Under the pieces are notes generated by a model. That model ran no database searches. It saw only the letters and a list, made by a program, of their open reading frames with translations, and had not been told where the DNA came from. DNA of 64,000 bases, from NCBI GenBank assembly GCA_022829145.1, contig CM040745.1, forward strand, positions 18,438,906 to 18,502,905, given 5' to 3'. The DNA is from Albula goreensis (taxonomy: Eukaryota > Chordata > Actinopteri > Albuliformes > Albulidae). Of this stretch, positions 1 through 24,000 are shown one piece after another (positions within the stretch are counted from its first letter, which is position 1; each line of letters begins with the position of its first letter). The translations under genes were made by a program, and so were the position numbers.

Positions 1-3000
1 CTCAAAGCAAACACAGTCTGCTAGCACAGCCAACCACAAGGGGTTCACTCATGACTCTCTAAAAAAGGCAACCAAAAGCATCAAAATGCAATACAGGCTG
101 TTGATGGTAATGTACCATCACCATCCAGACAAAGCAGCTATAAATCTACATTATCGCTCGTAAACACTCCCTCCAAACAAAACTAAACTGCAACAAAAAT
201 ACTTACCACATGCACTCCACCACCATAGCCTCTCTCCCACAGTTTGGTAGCAGTGTACATATTTTTAAGTGTAAGATGTACCTAGCTAATATAGTACCAA
301 ACACAGTGCACTCTGTGACTGACATGGGATGGGTGGGGGGGGGGATCAGAGTGGTCAACAAGGCCTCTGGGCCAAGCCTATGACTACAGCCCACAGAAGA
401 CTCCATGCAGGAAATTCCAGCACTGTCAATAGCGTTGTTTCACCTCATTGTTCTCTATCACCCATAGGATATTTTTAGTCCCACAAACCCCACCCCTGCC
501 GGCCCTTACTCCCAGGGGAGGTGTACACCATTCACCCTGACCTCACTCTGCACGATCACTAATGGACGCCCAATGGTCACCAGACTGTCCTTCTGAATGC
601 TGAATGTTTCAAGTCAAGGAGAACTCAATGAATGAGTTAACCATTACTGCTCAGCTGGTTGCAAGCTCATTTCCTGTTTCCACCCTTTTCATCTCTCTCT
701 TGGTCTATCTCTATTCTTCTCCTCTCTACCCTGCTCCTTCTATCATTCCCTCTCTCCCCCTCCCATTTTTCTATCCTGCACTCCTTGCACCAGAGAAAGC
801 TCTTACAACAAATTACCAGACCATGCAACTATTTGTTACAATCTGTGGACATCATTGCACTATGGCTGGAAGATTAGAGTGGGGAAGCACAGACATGTCC
901 CATCACACTCCAAACATGCAGGCTAAATTAGCACACTGTCTGTTGTTTATCCAAGACAGGTAAGAGAAAACCAAGCTAACATTGTTGTTTTTAGGTGTTC
1001 ACAGCCTTGGTTCTTCACAGGTTGACCACTAAATTTGCAGGCCCATGAACCAGTGAGAGTTTGCTACTGAAAAGGAAAGCTAAGGTTCATTTGCTCCTGA
1101 CACAGGTGGAACACAAAAGTCTGAGTTTAAGGGAAGAGTGATCTGGTGGAAAGATGGCGTGACTGCTTCCACCTGACACGTTACTCATCCTTTACACTGG
1201 TTTCAAGATGGGGAGGTACAGGGGAACGGCAAACTCTCATCCCTCCTCTCACAGAAGACAGTCTGATAAGTCCACCCGAGGGCTGCTTATTCAGTCTACA
1301 GAAGTTTCTCACGGTTTTCCACCCTTCATGTCAGGATCGAGAAGCCCTCATCCGACGCGACTTTGTTCATCCCGCTGCGACAGCCTTTACTGCCTGTGGT
1401 TATGCTGTCCGATGTACATGTACACCGTCCGATAAGACTCGCCTTCGACACTAGCAACGATCTAGAGCCATGTCAATGTCACTTAACTTCACCGTTAAAA
1501 TAGTGCCATGGCATTGTTTATCCATTAAGGCCGTATACTAAGAGGTACAGAGTCGATGCATTTATTATACGGAAACATACTGACATAAATAAATAAATAA
1601 TGACCAGTTTTGAACATATTGCGTTCTTACGACCCTCACTGACTAAAGCCAGTGACGGGCGAACCTGCTTCGATGCTCGAAATGCTTAACATAACGTTCG
1701 TCAGTCATTAGACAACTGTACCTCACTGTCATCGCTAGTGCCCGCTACAGAGTTACTTAGGGAATTCCCTCCTTGATATTGCGTTTATTTGTTTTTATTA
1801 CGTTGGTTTAACAACACATCTAGCTCAGTGTAACGAACTGTAAACACAATCAATTGTTGTTATTTTTTGTTATTTCAATTATGTTTTGCAAATCTAGTCT
1901 CCCACGCAAAATACCCACTCATCATAACGGGACAAAAATAATGTCTATGTGGTTTGATACAGTTGCTATTTACGGCTCACCATCATAAACATTGTCATCA
2001 GCGTTTGCAAGCTTAGGTAGGATATCTGTTAAATTGTATGTGGCATCTAAGAACCTGGATGATTAGGAATCTAAAAATCAAAACCAGCAATACATTACGT
2101 AAGCATACACCACTTACCCTAAGATGAACGGGAATCTGAGATTAGAACAAAAAACAAGGGTTGCCAGTAGCTCCACTGGAATTAAAATGGTTGCGTTTTA
2201 TGATTTTCCATCACAAAACAACGAGATGCAGAATTTCTTCTTTGTAATTCCTGTTAAAAATCGGGGTCGTGTGCGACGTAAGCTACTTCTGCGGGCCCAA
2301 CCCTGCCCAGTAGCTGTCGAGAGTCAGCCGTGATCCAGCTCTTGCAGACGGTAGTACCGTCTCCTTCCACCGCCCAGGTTTTACAGCACCGTTGGCTGAG
2401 ATTTACGGACTGGAGAGCGATATGTCCGTCCCTGTGAAGTTAGGCTATATTTCGTTATGTCGTGGTTCCGGAGTCGTGTTGGGTTATTGTACAGAGAACT
2501 CAGCCGGTCTCCCCTACAACGCTCACCTCATCTTTTATTTATTTTGAAGACCCTGTATCCGCCCGCCCGTTTCCGCTTCTGCAGAAACAGCAGCTGCTTT
2601 TTGACGGCATTGGACTGGGTTTCATCTACCCAAATGACGGCCCGAAACACTGCGCTCTATCTGTCCCTTCAATGTGTATGACTACGCGCATTAAAAGAAA
2701 AACCACAGAGTACAAATTTGACAGTGATCTTTGGTATTTCTTGTCCATCAAATTGTTTGTACTATGCATGTTTGCTCATAGCGTCCGAATACAAGGCCGT
2801 TGTCGTATAGTTGCTTGAACCCGAAGCATTACCTAGCTTTTCGTATGGTTGATGTGCTCTTGTGTGCGAACGAACTAGGGAGGCAATGAGAGAAGATAGA
2901 CCAAGCCCGCACTGGGGGTTGTTAGCTGATCCCTGGAAACAAGGTCTTTTTTATTTAGCCTAGCTCACATGAAAAGAGATATATTGTCCAGCAGAACCGT

Positions 3001-5800
3001 GCGCACATTTTTATTGACCATATGAAGTTCTCATAAGACTTGATTAACATTCGATTTCACGTTGCAGCATTTCAATAACATACTATCAATATAATTATTT
3101 AAGTCGTTATGATAACGTTGGTATTTTGTTAGACGACGGCTTGTTTTTTGACAATGTGCAGCTCTACTACATCAGTTCGGCAAAGACGCTCCTCCATGCA
3201 CACCAGCACAGTGACCGCGACTGTCTGCAAGCAAGGCGTCACAATGCGGAGTGATAAATCTAGCCTGCCATTTTACATACTCTATATAACTGTGAAAAAT
3301 AAATAGCAACAGTCTTACATAGAAATGAAAGGAATTTACATCTGTTTAAAATTACATCTTAAAAATCTACATCTGAATTGCCATGCAATTACAGAAACAT
3401 ATTCGTTTAATATTTGTTTTAAATAATTTTCAATCATGTCATGCCATGCTTGTTTCCAATTAAAAGGAACTTTTATAGCATAATAAGGAAATTAAACTAC
3501 AGTGCCATATTAGGCTATCTGAAAATTAATTTTCGATGTGTCTATGATCTAATGAATTATAATTGCCGAAGCTAAATTAATACCGTAAACCATTGCTCCA
3601 GAGTAAGACAGATTGTAGCGGTTTGTGCTTGAGTAGATATATGAGATAATATTATTAGTCACAATAAAATGCTGGGAAAATCGCCCAGACTTTGCCCAGA
3701 ATACTCTCTCTTTTTGGGTCACTGACACCCTTTTAGATACTAAGCTCTAGACCTCATCTACAATACTTTCTGCACAAATGTAGAGAAAAGGGTTTTCTGT
3801 GACAAATGTAAATTTTTTGCATTTTAAAAATCTAGCTTTTATAGCTATTAAAATTTATTGTGAGTGTTATATGAATAGTAGTTAATGGCACCACGTAAAG
3901 AAGGTTTTTAAGAGTAAAGATTTAGAGCCTTAAAAGAGAGAGACAGTGTTACTTACATTTATACATAATATGCACTTAGACATTAGGTAAGTGTATGTTG
4001 CTTTCTCGGTGGTCCAAGCTTGTGGGTTTGTGTCTGATTTATTTGTCAAATGTATGTAGCCTTATATTTCCAATGTAAAAAGTGATTAAATAATATGAAG
4101 TACATATTATTATTTAATCACAATCTAAACAGGGTGTGGTTTCAATCAAGATAATTTGGGAAACAATGTTTAAGAAAAATACTGAATCTTTGTTGCATGA
4201 GTGTGTTTCGACACGAATTGTGTACATCTGTTGTCAGAGACAGACATATTCATTCGGATGCAGAAAAATATAAAATAAGGAAAAAAAACCACTCATCTAC
4301 AACTAGTCTCTGAGATGGGTAGACGTACAAGGGATGAAGGAATGCATATTTTGCCCAAGTGTGCAATTGTGTTTGGTTGCCACATAGAGTGCGTTTACAA
4401 ACATTTTATGGTAAATAATGCATTTTCACAAAGTACATCATGGCAGGTTTGGTCATAAGAACATAACATATTATGATGAGAACAGGCCAAGTCCGTTATA
4501 TAACATGATAAGGTCATAAACGTTGATGATTAGCTGAACCATTGAAAGTTAATGGACAGGTATAATTTTGTGAATATGCTAAGCATGGCTGGCCGCAGTC
4601 ATGATAAACAATTTGGGCACATCTACAGTTGTTTCTCATTGACAGTTCAAATGTGAGAACTAAATGAGCACTACAAGATAGTTCTGAGAAATCTGAGAAC
4701 AACAGGCATGATGAGGAAAAAAGGCTTTTAACACTTTCACCTTTAAAGCTTCAAAGCAACAACAAAAAACTGGTTAGAAAGCACCACTATAGTTGTGACA
4801 AGTATCCTCTATGACGAATCAGAGTAGCCTTCTGGAGATTAGGTTGATCTGCCGAAGAGCTAAATGCAGTTTAAGGGCAAACTTGTGGAACCAAACTTGC
4901 ATTAGTGACCCCCAGTGGTAATTTTTATAAGAGCATCCCAATCTATTCTAGCGGCAAGAGACCTCATGACAGGAGATGTGCTTTTGCCTGAATGGAAATC
5001 AATGGGGAAAATGGATCTCAAAGGCAGCAATTAATTTTAGTTAGACAACATCCAATAAAAGCATATATCATGTTATATATGGCAATGCCATATACCTCCA
5101 GAAGCAGAGGAAGCCAGCTACAGAAGCAGAGTGGTAAGGTACATTGTTCACATCGGCCTACATAAAAGAAACATTTAGAACCTATGGTATTTATTATATT
5201 GCTTTGTTTTTCAGTTTCCCTTACATTACATATACAAATAGATCCAACACCATGCCATAATTGCATCAGACAGAGCCTCCATTGGAGTCACATGTGGTAC
5301 TGTTTACAGATCTTTTTATAGGGTAACAATGACTCCACAGACGCAAATCAATGTTTTCATGTCATCTTGCCCAGCCGGGTATGAGCATTGACCCCGACAT
5401 AATGGTGACTCTTGGGTAAAGTCTGACCTATTCACTTAAATACTGTATATTATGATCCACACAGTCAGTTCATATATGCATGTGTGTGTATGCTGTAAAA
5501 TGTTCAATTCATTCTCTAGCCTCAGCGGGTCAAATGGGGTAGCGGTGGGAAAAGCTGATTGAAAAACGCCGTCGTTGTGGATACGGGGTGGATGACTGTT
5601 TCATGCTCTTGAACTTCCGTTCGGCTTACGGTCTGCTTGCATCGCCAGTTGGAAAAAGTGCGAATTTCGTTGTCACGGAGATGAGCAAAAGCTCTGAACA
5701 TTTGAAGTCTGGAGAGCGGCCAGATCGCTGCATGTACTTCGACCCCGCAGTTAAAACGTACAGCGTCCGCTACCAGCTCAATCTGACGAAAATAAACTGT
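1..5800. other. Intergenic stretch without a recognisable gene
   Basis: No reading frame here resembles a known protein family. Local CpG-containing sequence at about 1300-1480, 2240-2480 and 3140-3260 contrasts with the AT-rich surroundings. Isolated splice-like sites occur: a plus-strand donor-like site after 960, a minus-strand donor-like site at 2119/2120, and a minus-strand acceptor-like site at 3225/3224. None could be chained into an exon set. An untranslated first exon of a neighbouring gene outside the window remains possible but cannot be shown. Confidence 0.5.
4082..4121. repeat. AT-rich inverted repeat
   Basis: Arms gtgattaaataatatg (4082-4097) and catattattatttaatcac (4103-4121) are reverse complements apart from three extra bases in the second arm, with a 5-base gap. 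It looks like a small palindrome or a remnant of a MITE end. No function is evident. Confidence 0.6.
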
Positions 5801-5824
5801 GACAAAAGTGACAAAAATACTTAC

Positions 5825-5936
5825 CAGCACCAAAGGCTGACAAAGGGCAGATATTTGCAAAGCCTCCTGTGAACTCTCTGGACACTGTACAGGGTGGCCT
5901 GTTGAGAATGGTGACATTTGTGGTACGTAGGGCCAT
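5825..5936 (-). CDS. Possible first coding exon of an unidentified minus-strand gene
   Basis: Read on the minus strand, an ATG at 5936 opens 37 codons (beginning MALRTTNVTILNRPP) that run into CTG|GTAAGTA, a near-perfect splice donor at 5825/5824, leaving phase 1. The region is more CpG-rich than its surroundings. No continuation exon was found between here and position 1, and the peptide is not one I recognise. It could be a 5' exon of a gene that mostly lies outside the window, a non-coding first exon, or chance. It sits downstream of gtf3c3 on the same strand. Confidence 0.25.
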
Positions 5937-5939
5937 GTC

Positions 5940-7110
5940 AATTTGTACGGTGCTGATCAGTATCGCATTGATACTGTGATAACACAACCGGAAAGTTCCT
6001 GTTATAAAAATTATGAAGGATAACGTCAGAGCTATTAGGTTTGTCCCTTACGTTAATTTTGTTGCAATGTTTAGCTGGTAGAATTGCTGTTGGTTGGTCG
6101 TGGCTAGAGGTAATAAATGATCAAACCGTCCCTTTTGGCACTAGTGCCTCTCCCAGATGTTCTGCGATGGTATCTTTGCCATGTCGGTCTCATCAGTACA
6201 AGAGCTGCTGTACTGTCTAAAACTATTTGCTAAGGATGGAAAGTTATAAATAACAGCTTGTCCCCCTTGACACATGCTGTACTGGTGTCCACTGTATGCT
6301 TATGTTAGCTCCATATTACATTCACAGACTATTAGCAATTAATTAGGTAGCCTTTGGCTTGCTTCTCCTATAGGTCTTTCCCAACTCACCCAGAATTCAG
6401 AACTTGTCCCAGTTCATGTCATGGATTTTCTTGAAAAAAATCACAATTTAAATTCATGCAACCTTGCAAAATCTTGTAAAATACCTCTACTCAAAATAGT
6501 TTTTTAGTTATGAATTTTTGAAGTTTGGCCCTCTGAGCTAAATTTAATCATTTTGTATGTGTATTGTAAGTCTCACCAATTGCTTATTTTTCTCTGGATT
6601 GGATTGACATTTGTACTGAACATCCAAGAGACCCTAAAGACCATATGCAACATGTATTCATGTAAATAGCTGTTGCTGAATTTTTACAGTAATCAAATGA
6701 ATAGAGTCTCACGAATCTTTCATTTCCATTGCATTTCATGCATTTATTTCAATAATATATATATATATATATTTTTTTTTTAAATCATCAAGGCAAAGCA
6801 GACACATTAACAAGTTGAAAAATATCACCAAAGTGCTTTACTCTGATATTTTGCAGTCACATCCATGGATGAAAGGAGACATCCCTCAGAACCATACAAG
6901 TTTCCCAGGATCATTCACTTCAAATGAGTAACCAGCATCTGTAAATTCTATAATATATAATCTGCATATCTGGGTCTAATAATTATTCAGAGATAATTCA
7001 ACACAGTCAGATTCCTGCAGATTACTTACAATTTAAAAGATACTTCTCAGGAATCAGAAGGAATGTGTTCATGTTTTACAGGCCTATTAACAGTTGAAAT
7101 ACTTTACATG
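5940..7110. other. Spacer downstream of gtf3c3
   Basis: AT-rich sequence with no coding signal on either strand. It contains a short TA dinucleotide run followed by a T tract at about 6752-6780. No gene or known repeat was recognised. Confidence 0.5.
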
Positions 7111-7116
7111 TTTATT
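7111..7116 (-). terminator. gtf3c3: Probable gtf3c3 polyadenylation signal (AATAAA)
   Basis: TTTATT on the plus strand is AATAAA on the minus strand. It lies 216 bases after the gtf3c3 stop codon at 7332-7334 and would give a 3' UTR of about 230-240 bases. Confidence 0.55.
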
Positions 7117-7331
7117 TGACCAAGGTCTGCTTTTCTCAACTGGTCCTCTGTATTCTTCTTCAGCTCCTCTTCTCTGTATGATCAGGCAGGACCAGATGTA
7201 TAATCTCTCCTGCTCCTCCTTCTGATTCTTCTCAGTGCACTCGACTAGAAATGTGGCTCTAATGTCTGATGGGAAGTGAAATAGTGGCTGAGAAGGAGCT
7301 TAGCTGTAGAGCAGGTGCTAAGATTGAGGAG

Positions 7332-18114
<10,783 letters not shown>

Positions 18115-19044
18115 AACGGAAAGAAACGTCCAGCGGAACAGGCGATTCGACAGTGGGCTAGTTAGCTACATATATTTGGATAGTTCACGTTAGCTGCATC
18201 AAATAGCTGATAGCCAGCTTGTTTACACACAAATATGTCTTCAGATTCAAATTTGTTTATGTGTTAGATTACTTTGAACTTGTACTGGCTGACTCAAGAC
18301 CGAGCTGAACATACAAGATAATGTTATTTCTGCAACCAACTTGCTTGTATTATCAGCTCTGGTTGATATTGCTTGGCAGTCAATCTTCCTAACACGAGCT
18401 GCATTCAGTCCTGTTAGCGGCAGCAGTCTGAGCTCGAGAAAAGCATAAGTCCAGACACGAATATGTTCCTCCTACAGTGGCCCGAGTTCATTAGTTCCGT
18501 TTTACATTTCCGCTCACATAACGTTAGCTGTAGGTACAAAAAGGCAAATGAAAAACGCAGTTTTGATGAGTTGAGTTTCGTCTGAAAGTTAGTGTTGTAC
18601 ATGTGTGAAACACAATGAAGGTGATTTAGTCTTTTTTTTTTCGTTTTGCTAGCGTGTGTTAGTAATGTGACGCTTGCAAATACCTTCCTGACTTAGTGGG
18701 GCACGCTATGCATTCATTGGTTGCAAAGTCGATAGGGTTTCGACCAATAAAATTAGAGGGCCTCAGCGCACATTTCCAGTACCAAGTGTCGTTTGTTGCT
18801 GCTATTTGATTCAAACCTGACCAGGGATGAGGACGAATTGTCTGTTGCTCATGTCACAGGCGCTACAATGTTACGAGCAGAATATTGAGGTTTCAGCCTC
18901 GATGGAAGCCTGTGCTGAACAGACGAAACTCTCTGTGGAAAATGTCTGTTGAAACTGCAGTCATGGTATTGAGGTCTGCGCTTGCGTTTTTAATGGTAAC
19001 CAGGATACCAGAAGATAAAAGTTTTGAACTGGCTCTTCTTTCTC
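18115..19044. promoter_or_regulatory. gtf3c3 5' flank and promoter region
   Basis: Sequence upstream of the gtf3c3 start codon. Two CCAAT-type boxes in opposite orientation (attgg at 18716-18720, ccaat at 18745-18749) lie about 600 bases upstream, with the near-palindromic gtcgatagggtttcgac between them. No TATA box faces gtf3c3. The transcription start cannot be placed. Confidence 0.35.
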
Positions 19045-19052
19045 TATAAAAG
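19045..19052 (+). promoter_or_regulatory. TATAAAAG box, candidate promoter of the Harbinger-like unit
   Basis: A consensus TATA box on the plus strand, about 360 bases upstream of the ATG of the Harbinger-like open frame. The spacing leaves room for a 5' UTR of about 330 bases. It could be a relic of the transposon promoter. Confidence 0.3.
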
Positions 19053-19406
19053 CGTAACAGACACAGTGTACAAGCTATGTGCTAAGCCATAACACTTAGG
19101 TTGTCTTCCGAGGCAATACACTGTGCTTCAAGTGATTTGATGCCAATGAGCCGGCATATCTTGATTTCATGGTGTGACAGTCAGTTCTGAGCCATTTAAA
19201 GTCGAGGCAATCTAAGGTGCAACTCGCTGATTTCTCAACACACGTGAAAGTATGCAATATGTTACGTACGCGGTGCATAAGCAGCACGTAGTTTTCAACG
19301 CAGCAAGTCGCACCTCTTTTTACACTAGACGCAGCGCGGAGGCGTTCTCCGGAGTTTACAACCGATTTCAACTGAACAAGTGAAACATTTGTGGCAATTA
19401 TTGGCC

Positions 19407-19801
19407 ATGGGTAAGTGAAGCATACATGATCAGATCATTTTTCTGCGTCGGTCAATTTAATAACATTTGTAAACAAATGCTAAGATTGTGGTTACTCTGT
19501 TTTACTGTATATTTGTGTAGTTCGTGCGATCGATAGAAGGAAGGCGATAGCGCTTTATCTCCTACTCCGGCGGCTGCGGAGAAGGAGGAGGATCTGGGTG
19601 CATCCTTTCAATCTTCGGAGAAGACAACAAGGAGATTTTCATAATTTAGTCAAAGAATTAAGGTTAGATAGCGAGCGACACCGGCAGTATTTCCGAATGA
19701 CTGCAGAGCAGATGGACAATCTGTTGTCTGTGGTCGATTTACAGGGATGCTCCTATATTGACATTGTGCCATATTGCAGGCAATTGCATAAAGACAAGTA
19801 A
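19407..19801 (+). pseudogene. Truncated Harbinger (HARBI1-like) transposase N-terminus
   Basis: A four-base exon ATGG (19407-19410) followed by gtaagtg joins in phase to tttgtgtag|TTCG at 19521. The joined frame has 94 codons and stops at 19799-19801. It starts MVRAIDRRKAIALYLLLRRL, followed by an Arg-rich run, IWVHPFNLRRRQ, FHNLVKELRLD and RHRQYFRMTAEQMDNLLSVV. This order (basic leader, W-hP, FhxLVxEL, YFRMtxeQfdxLL) matches the N-terminus of teleost PIF/Harbinger nucleases as I know them. Similarity stops near codon 75 (about 19740). The DDE nuclease domain is absent, so no transposition activity is expected. Most likely this is a deleted element; a small expressed remnant is possible because start, splice sites and frame are intact. 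Confidence 0.7.
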
Positions 19802-19836
19802 AATGTTTGAACTCATATTAAAGACCATGGTGATTC

Positions 19837-20232
19837 TGGACACACAACCATTAAAACTATCCAATTGGTAGATAATGAAAAATTCAAAGACAAAGCTAAT
19901 TATAATGAGCCAAACCTGCATTGTGTTATGAAGCATAAGGAAAACAATCTGGAGCTTAATCATATGTTCAATGATTTAAGGAGTGTACTGATTCACCCCA
20001 GTCTTTAATTGATTTGTTTGCAAAATCACATAAACACAATGTGAACATAGGAGCTTTTTCTTCATGAAATGCACAGCTATAATGGCCAATTATCTCTCTA
20101 GTCATGAAAAAGCGTGAACAATTTTGAACAATTAACAGCTTGTTAAGATTTTGGGATTGCAGTTGTGGTTGGAATAAAAACCAGCATACACAGTGTGCCC
20201 CAAGGACCAACGTTGGGAATCACTGCCCTACT
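19837..20232. repeat. Dispersed repeat, copy 1 (modules A and B separated)
   Basis: Module A (about 19837-19930) is the reverse complement of 54699-54790, and module B (about 20070-20232) is a direct match to 54790-54944. In copy 2 the modules are contiguous. Here A is inverted and about 140 bases away from B. Module B ends in aaaaaccagcatacacag and gggaatcactgc, words typical of abundant teleost interspersed repeats. The class is not assigned. Confidence 0.8.
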
Positions 20233-21062
20233 ACAAGCTTAATTCAGAACAGAGGCATGGCATGTCCAACTGGGTTAATAGTTGTCACACTGTAGCCTGT
20301 CTTGGCTCTGTTAAAGTCATGTCATCCTCTGTCAGTGTCTTTCATCATTGGGTCTGTTTTTGGGACTGTTGCCCTTTTTATGGACACTTGGTATACACAT
20401 CTGAAGTAGTGAGTGCAGTATGTCTTAACTGCTTTTGTAAGGCTTAAGTTGTTCATTATACATGTCATTTGATAAATGTTCATTTGTCAGTGTCACAAAT
20501 AAAACAGACAAGTATGACAGATTTCCCCTTATTTATTTGTACTTTCATTGGAACAACTATAGTGCTCACAAATTGCACACATTTTCAACTTAATAGTATT
20601 TTTAAAAAAGTGAAATGCAAAAAATTAAAAAATGAACCACACCACTTCACAACATCTTTAGCAACAATGCTTACACCTGAGAATTGAGCATGTGGGTTTA
20701 TGTCATGTGTCTATAAACAGAAATACCCAAAGTAAGATTTCCAACAATTTCTGCTCAAACCAAGAGTAAGATTTATTTTTGTCAAAAGGATCAGGTTCAC
20801 TGAGAGAGAGGAAAACAAGTTATGGGTGGCATTGTGAAGACACACCTTCTGTGATCACATGTTTAGAAGGAAAGTCCACCTACTACTCTGACCATCACCA
20901 CACAGCAATCACCAATGAGGAAATCACTTAAGAAAGAAAAACCATGACTAGGGTGTGGCTAGGAGGGCAACTGAGCTTTACTGTTTGGCAGATTCCTCCA
21001 TTAAAATAAAATAAAAATGAAACTCAACTATAGCATTGAACATTGTTAGTCATTTAAACACT
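20233..21062. other. Gene-free spacer
   Basis: AT-rich sequence between the dispersed repeat and the probable end of the pgap1 transcript. No coding or structural signal was recognised. Confidence 0.45.
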
Positions 21063-24000
21063 TTTATTTAATCCAAGACACTGTACTGTGGGGAAAAATT
21101 CACACTACAATACAGAAAAACCACAGTTGGACCATACTGGTAAAATACAGTCAGAGGTCAAAAGAAATATAGTGTTTTGCTCCAGGTATAGCGTTAAAAT
21201 AAACCCTTGACTGAGCTGATGACCAAGTGTGCTTGACTACAGACACCACTGAACTCAAATCAGTGAAAAAAGGCATTCAGAGAGGACCAGATGTGCCTAC
21301 TGCACTCATATTATACAATTAAGCAATCCCCTAGAACATTGAAAGAATAAAGATAACTTGAAAATGGAAGAAAACCTATTAAAAAAACAGGAACAGGACA
21401 GGGCACAATATTTTTCCTTTTCTGACAATCTGATGAGTATTTCTTCATGTGCAGCAGCCATTTGGGCATGTTGCTCAATGTAAAATTCAGAGTTCAGGGT
21501 GCAGACAGACCAGTTATGTGAAGTTTGCTTGGGTCGACTTCATTTGGATTTAACGGTAGTAACTAAGCCACAAACCACACATAGCCGGTACAGAAGCACT
21601 CTAAGTTAGCAGAAATATAAATGTTTGATAATAGCTGGTAAACGATTTTCCTAAATCACAACACAGTCACATTGAGTACTGATATAAATCACAATCATAT
21701 CAATATAAAACATATGTGTCAGTCTTTAAAATCTTTTTAATAATTTTTTTTTTTTTTTAATTAAGACAAAGTTCGGCCTGTACAAATTTGTTCACAATTA
21801 ATGTTTGGTCAGAGGCAGGGTCCGTGCAAGTCAAAGCACGGAATCTGCACCATACATACATGCCCACACACACATCCACACACACGCACCCACAGCCTCA
21901 CACATATACACAGGTGCAGATACAATCACAGTGCAGGTGACACAAATCTGTGTCGGAGGTGTATATGTGTGTTGTCCTAGAAACCTAGGAGTTCCAGGAG
22001 AAGCAGAAATGCCAGGAGTGGTAAGGGGCCTCTCGAGATATTTTTGGGAGACTAAACAACTAGACCTATATTAAAACCACAGTGGGACACAAGGTGGCAT
22101 AATCAATAACTAACACTGGGGGTAGAGACCTACACAGAAAGATGCATATCCATGTCAGTCTCTCTTGCCTGACAGAAAAGAAACCATGCTTAAATCCCCA
22201 CCACAACATGGGGGTGAAGAGCATACCAGCAGGCATCTGTAACTGTAATTGGAAGGGTGGCGGGCATTTCTGCAGGAAGGCACCGGCTGTGTAATTCAGG
22301 ACAGGAAACAGAACGGAGGATCAGGGGCACTGTTGAGCAGCCTTCATTCAGCCAGGTTCAAAATCACAGGGGATTTCCACCAAGCCTTTGTGGGAGGTGT
22401 CAGAGCCAAGAGTTGGCAAAGAAGAATTTTTTTTTTTTTTTTTTTAAATGTACATACATTTGCATAATCCCCACCTTTTGAGCATGAGACCTTCAGAGAG
22501 GCTCTGGGTTGAACAGAACACACACGCAGAGAATGCGTGACCACACAGCTGATCCTGCTTTTTGTACATACATCTCAAGGGCCACCCCAAGTGAGGCAAA
22601 CCTTGCCATTTCCACCTCTTTGCAAAAGCTGCAGGAAAGAAAAAAATCTTGGATGTTTAGAGGAAAAGTGAAGTCATTGCAGTTAAAACCGTCTCAAATG
22701 TGTTTACAGGGCTTTTGTGGCCCAACCACTCAGGGAACTGCAGTGGGGAATGAAATCCAAAGAAGATACAGGAAAAATTACCAATGCTCTAAAAATCACA
22801 CCTTCTCATATCATAGCACAAAAAAATCATTTTCTTGAGCAAGATTTTTAGCAATCTATCCAACTGTTAATATACCACCAATGTATAGCAACATGAGCAA
22901 CTCATTTCATGACATTAGAGTGCTGAAGGACTTTAAGGAAACATCTGGTGGCTTTACGGGAATGAGGTAGCAGGCACGTCTCAGGAGAATATCAGAAAAG
23001 TTGTTCAGGTAGGTCTCTCAGAGCCACATGCTGGCTTACCTGTACACATGCAGTGCATGTAAGAGACCGGAGGAAGGGGACTAGTTATAACTTTACTTGT
23101 ACATTCAAATGTACTGGTATAAATTCTGGTTCATATGAAATATCTATCCAACCAGTAGAGACGGACTTCACACTTAGCTCAAAATGACCCCTCTGACTGG
23201 TAAAACCACTGAACTAATACAAAGCAGCTTTTCATGTGACATTGTGCTGGTTTGATGGAAAAAGGCGCAATGCTTCCCCATTGGGTCACTGCAACAGTAA
23301 CTGTTCAAGCCTTGTCTTTACATAGCAGGCACACAAGCATGCTAGAGCTGTGAAAGCCATCATATGGAGGGGGGCAGGAACACCAGCCATCATGTAAATA
23401 CATCTGAAAGTACAGCAGATCTGACTGGGAAAACAAAACTGGAATTAGAGCCAAAGTACGCCTGAAAAGTAGGTAGTTTGCCATTGTTAAAAACAAGAAA
23501 AACTTATTTTTGTCTTCTTCATTTGGTAGGCTCATCTACCCCCTTCAGAGAAAGACTGATACAGGCAAAAGGCAAGACTTGTACGGACATCAGAATAGAT
23601 GCTAAACCTCTCCCGCACATTCAACATATCACGGGGCACACTGGCTTTCTACTTGACAATCAGATCAGGCTTGTTTGTGGCATCATTTCTTGTTTCAGAA
23701 TGTGCAAGTGGACAGTGGGAAGTTAGGACATGGGTATTAAACAACTTTACTTTCTTGCTCTTTCTGTTGTAATGAGCTTCTGAAGTCACTGAAAGTACAA
23801 TAAAGACTCTAACTACATCCATCGCATTGCTTTGAGGAGTGATGAATTACTTAAGGCTAAGAGTGTTGGCCACTGAGGTGACAGCACAGATCATTTATAT
23901 CAGCCAGATGGCCAGCTCTGTACCCTAAACATTAAAAGTCCTGTCACTGCCATTGTTAGAGTTATATGTGTTCTGATTTGCTGGTTAATTATAATTGTAA

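Noticed and set aside
604..963. 119-codon plus-strand frame ending near a donor-like GACAG|GTAAGAG
   Set aside because: Low-complexity Leu/Ser/Pro translation from TCTC-rich sequence, no family resemblance, no matching exon downstream.
2120..2340. Minus-strand donor AGG|GTAAGTG at 2120/2119
   Set aside because: The sequence upstream has stops in all frames, so at best it is untranslated; there is no independent support for an exon.
3130..3224. Minus-strand acceptor-like ttgcttgcag followed by an open frame to a stop
   Set aside because: All three frames are open over part of it, it does not join in a meaningful frame to the candidate exon at 5825-5936, and the peptide is unrecognised.
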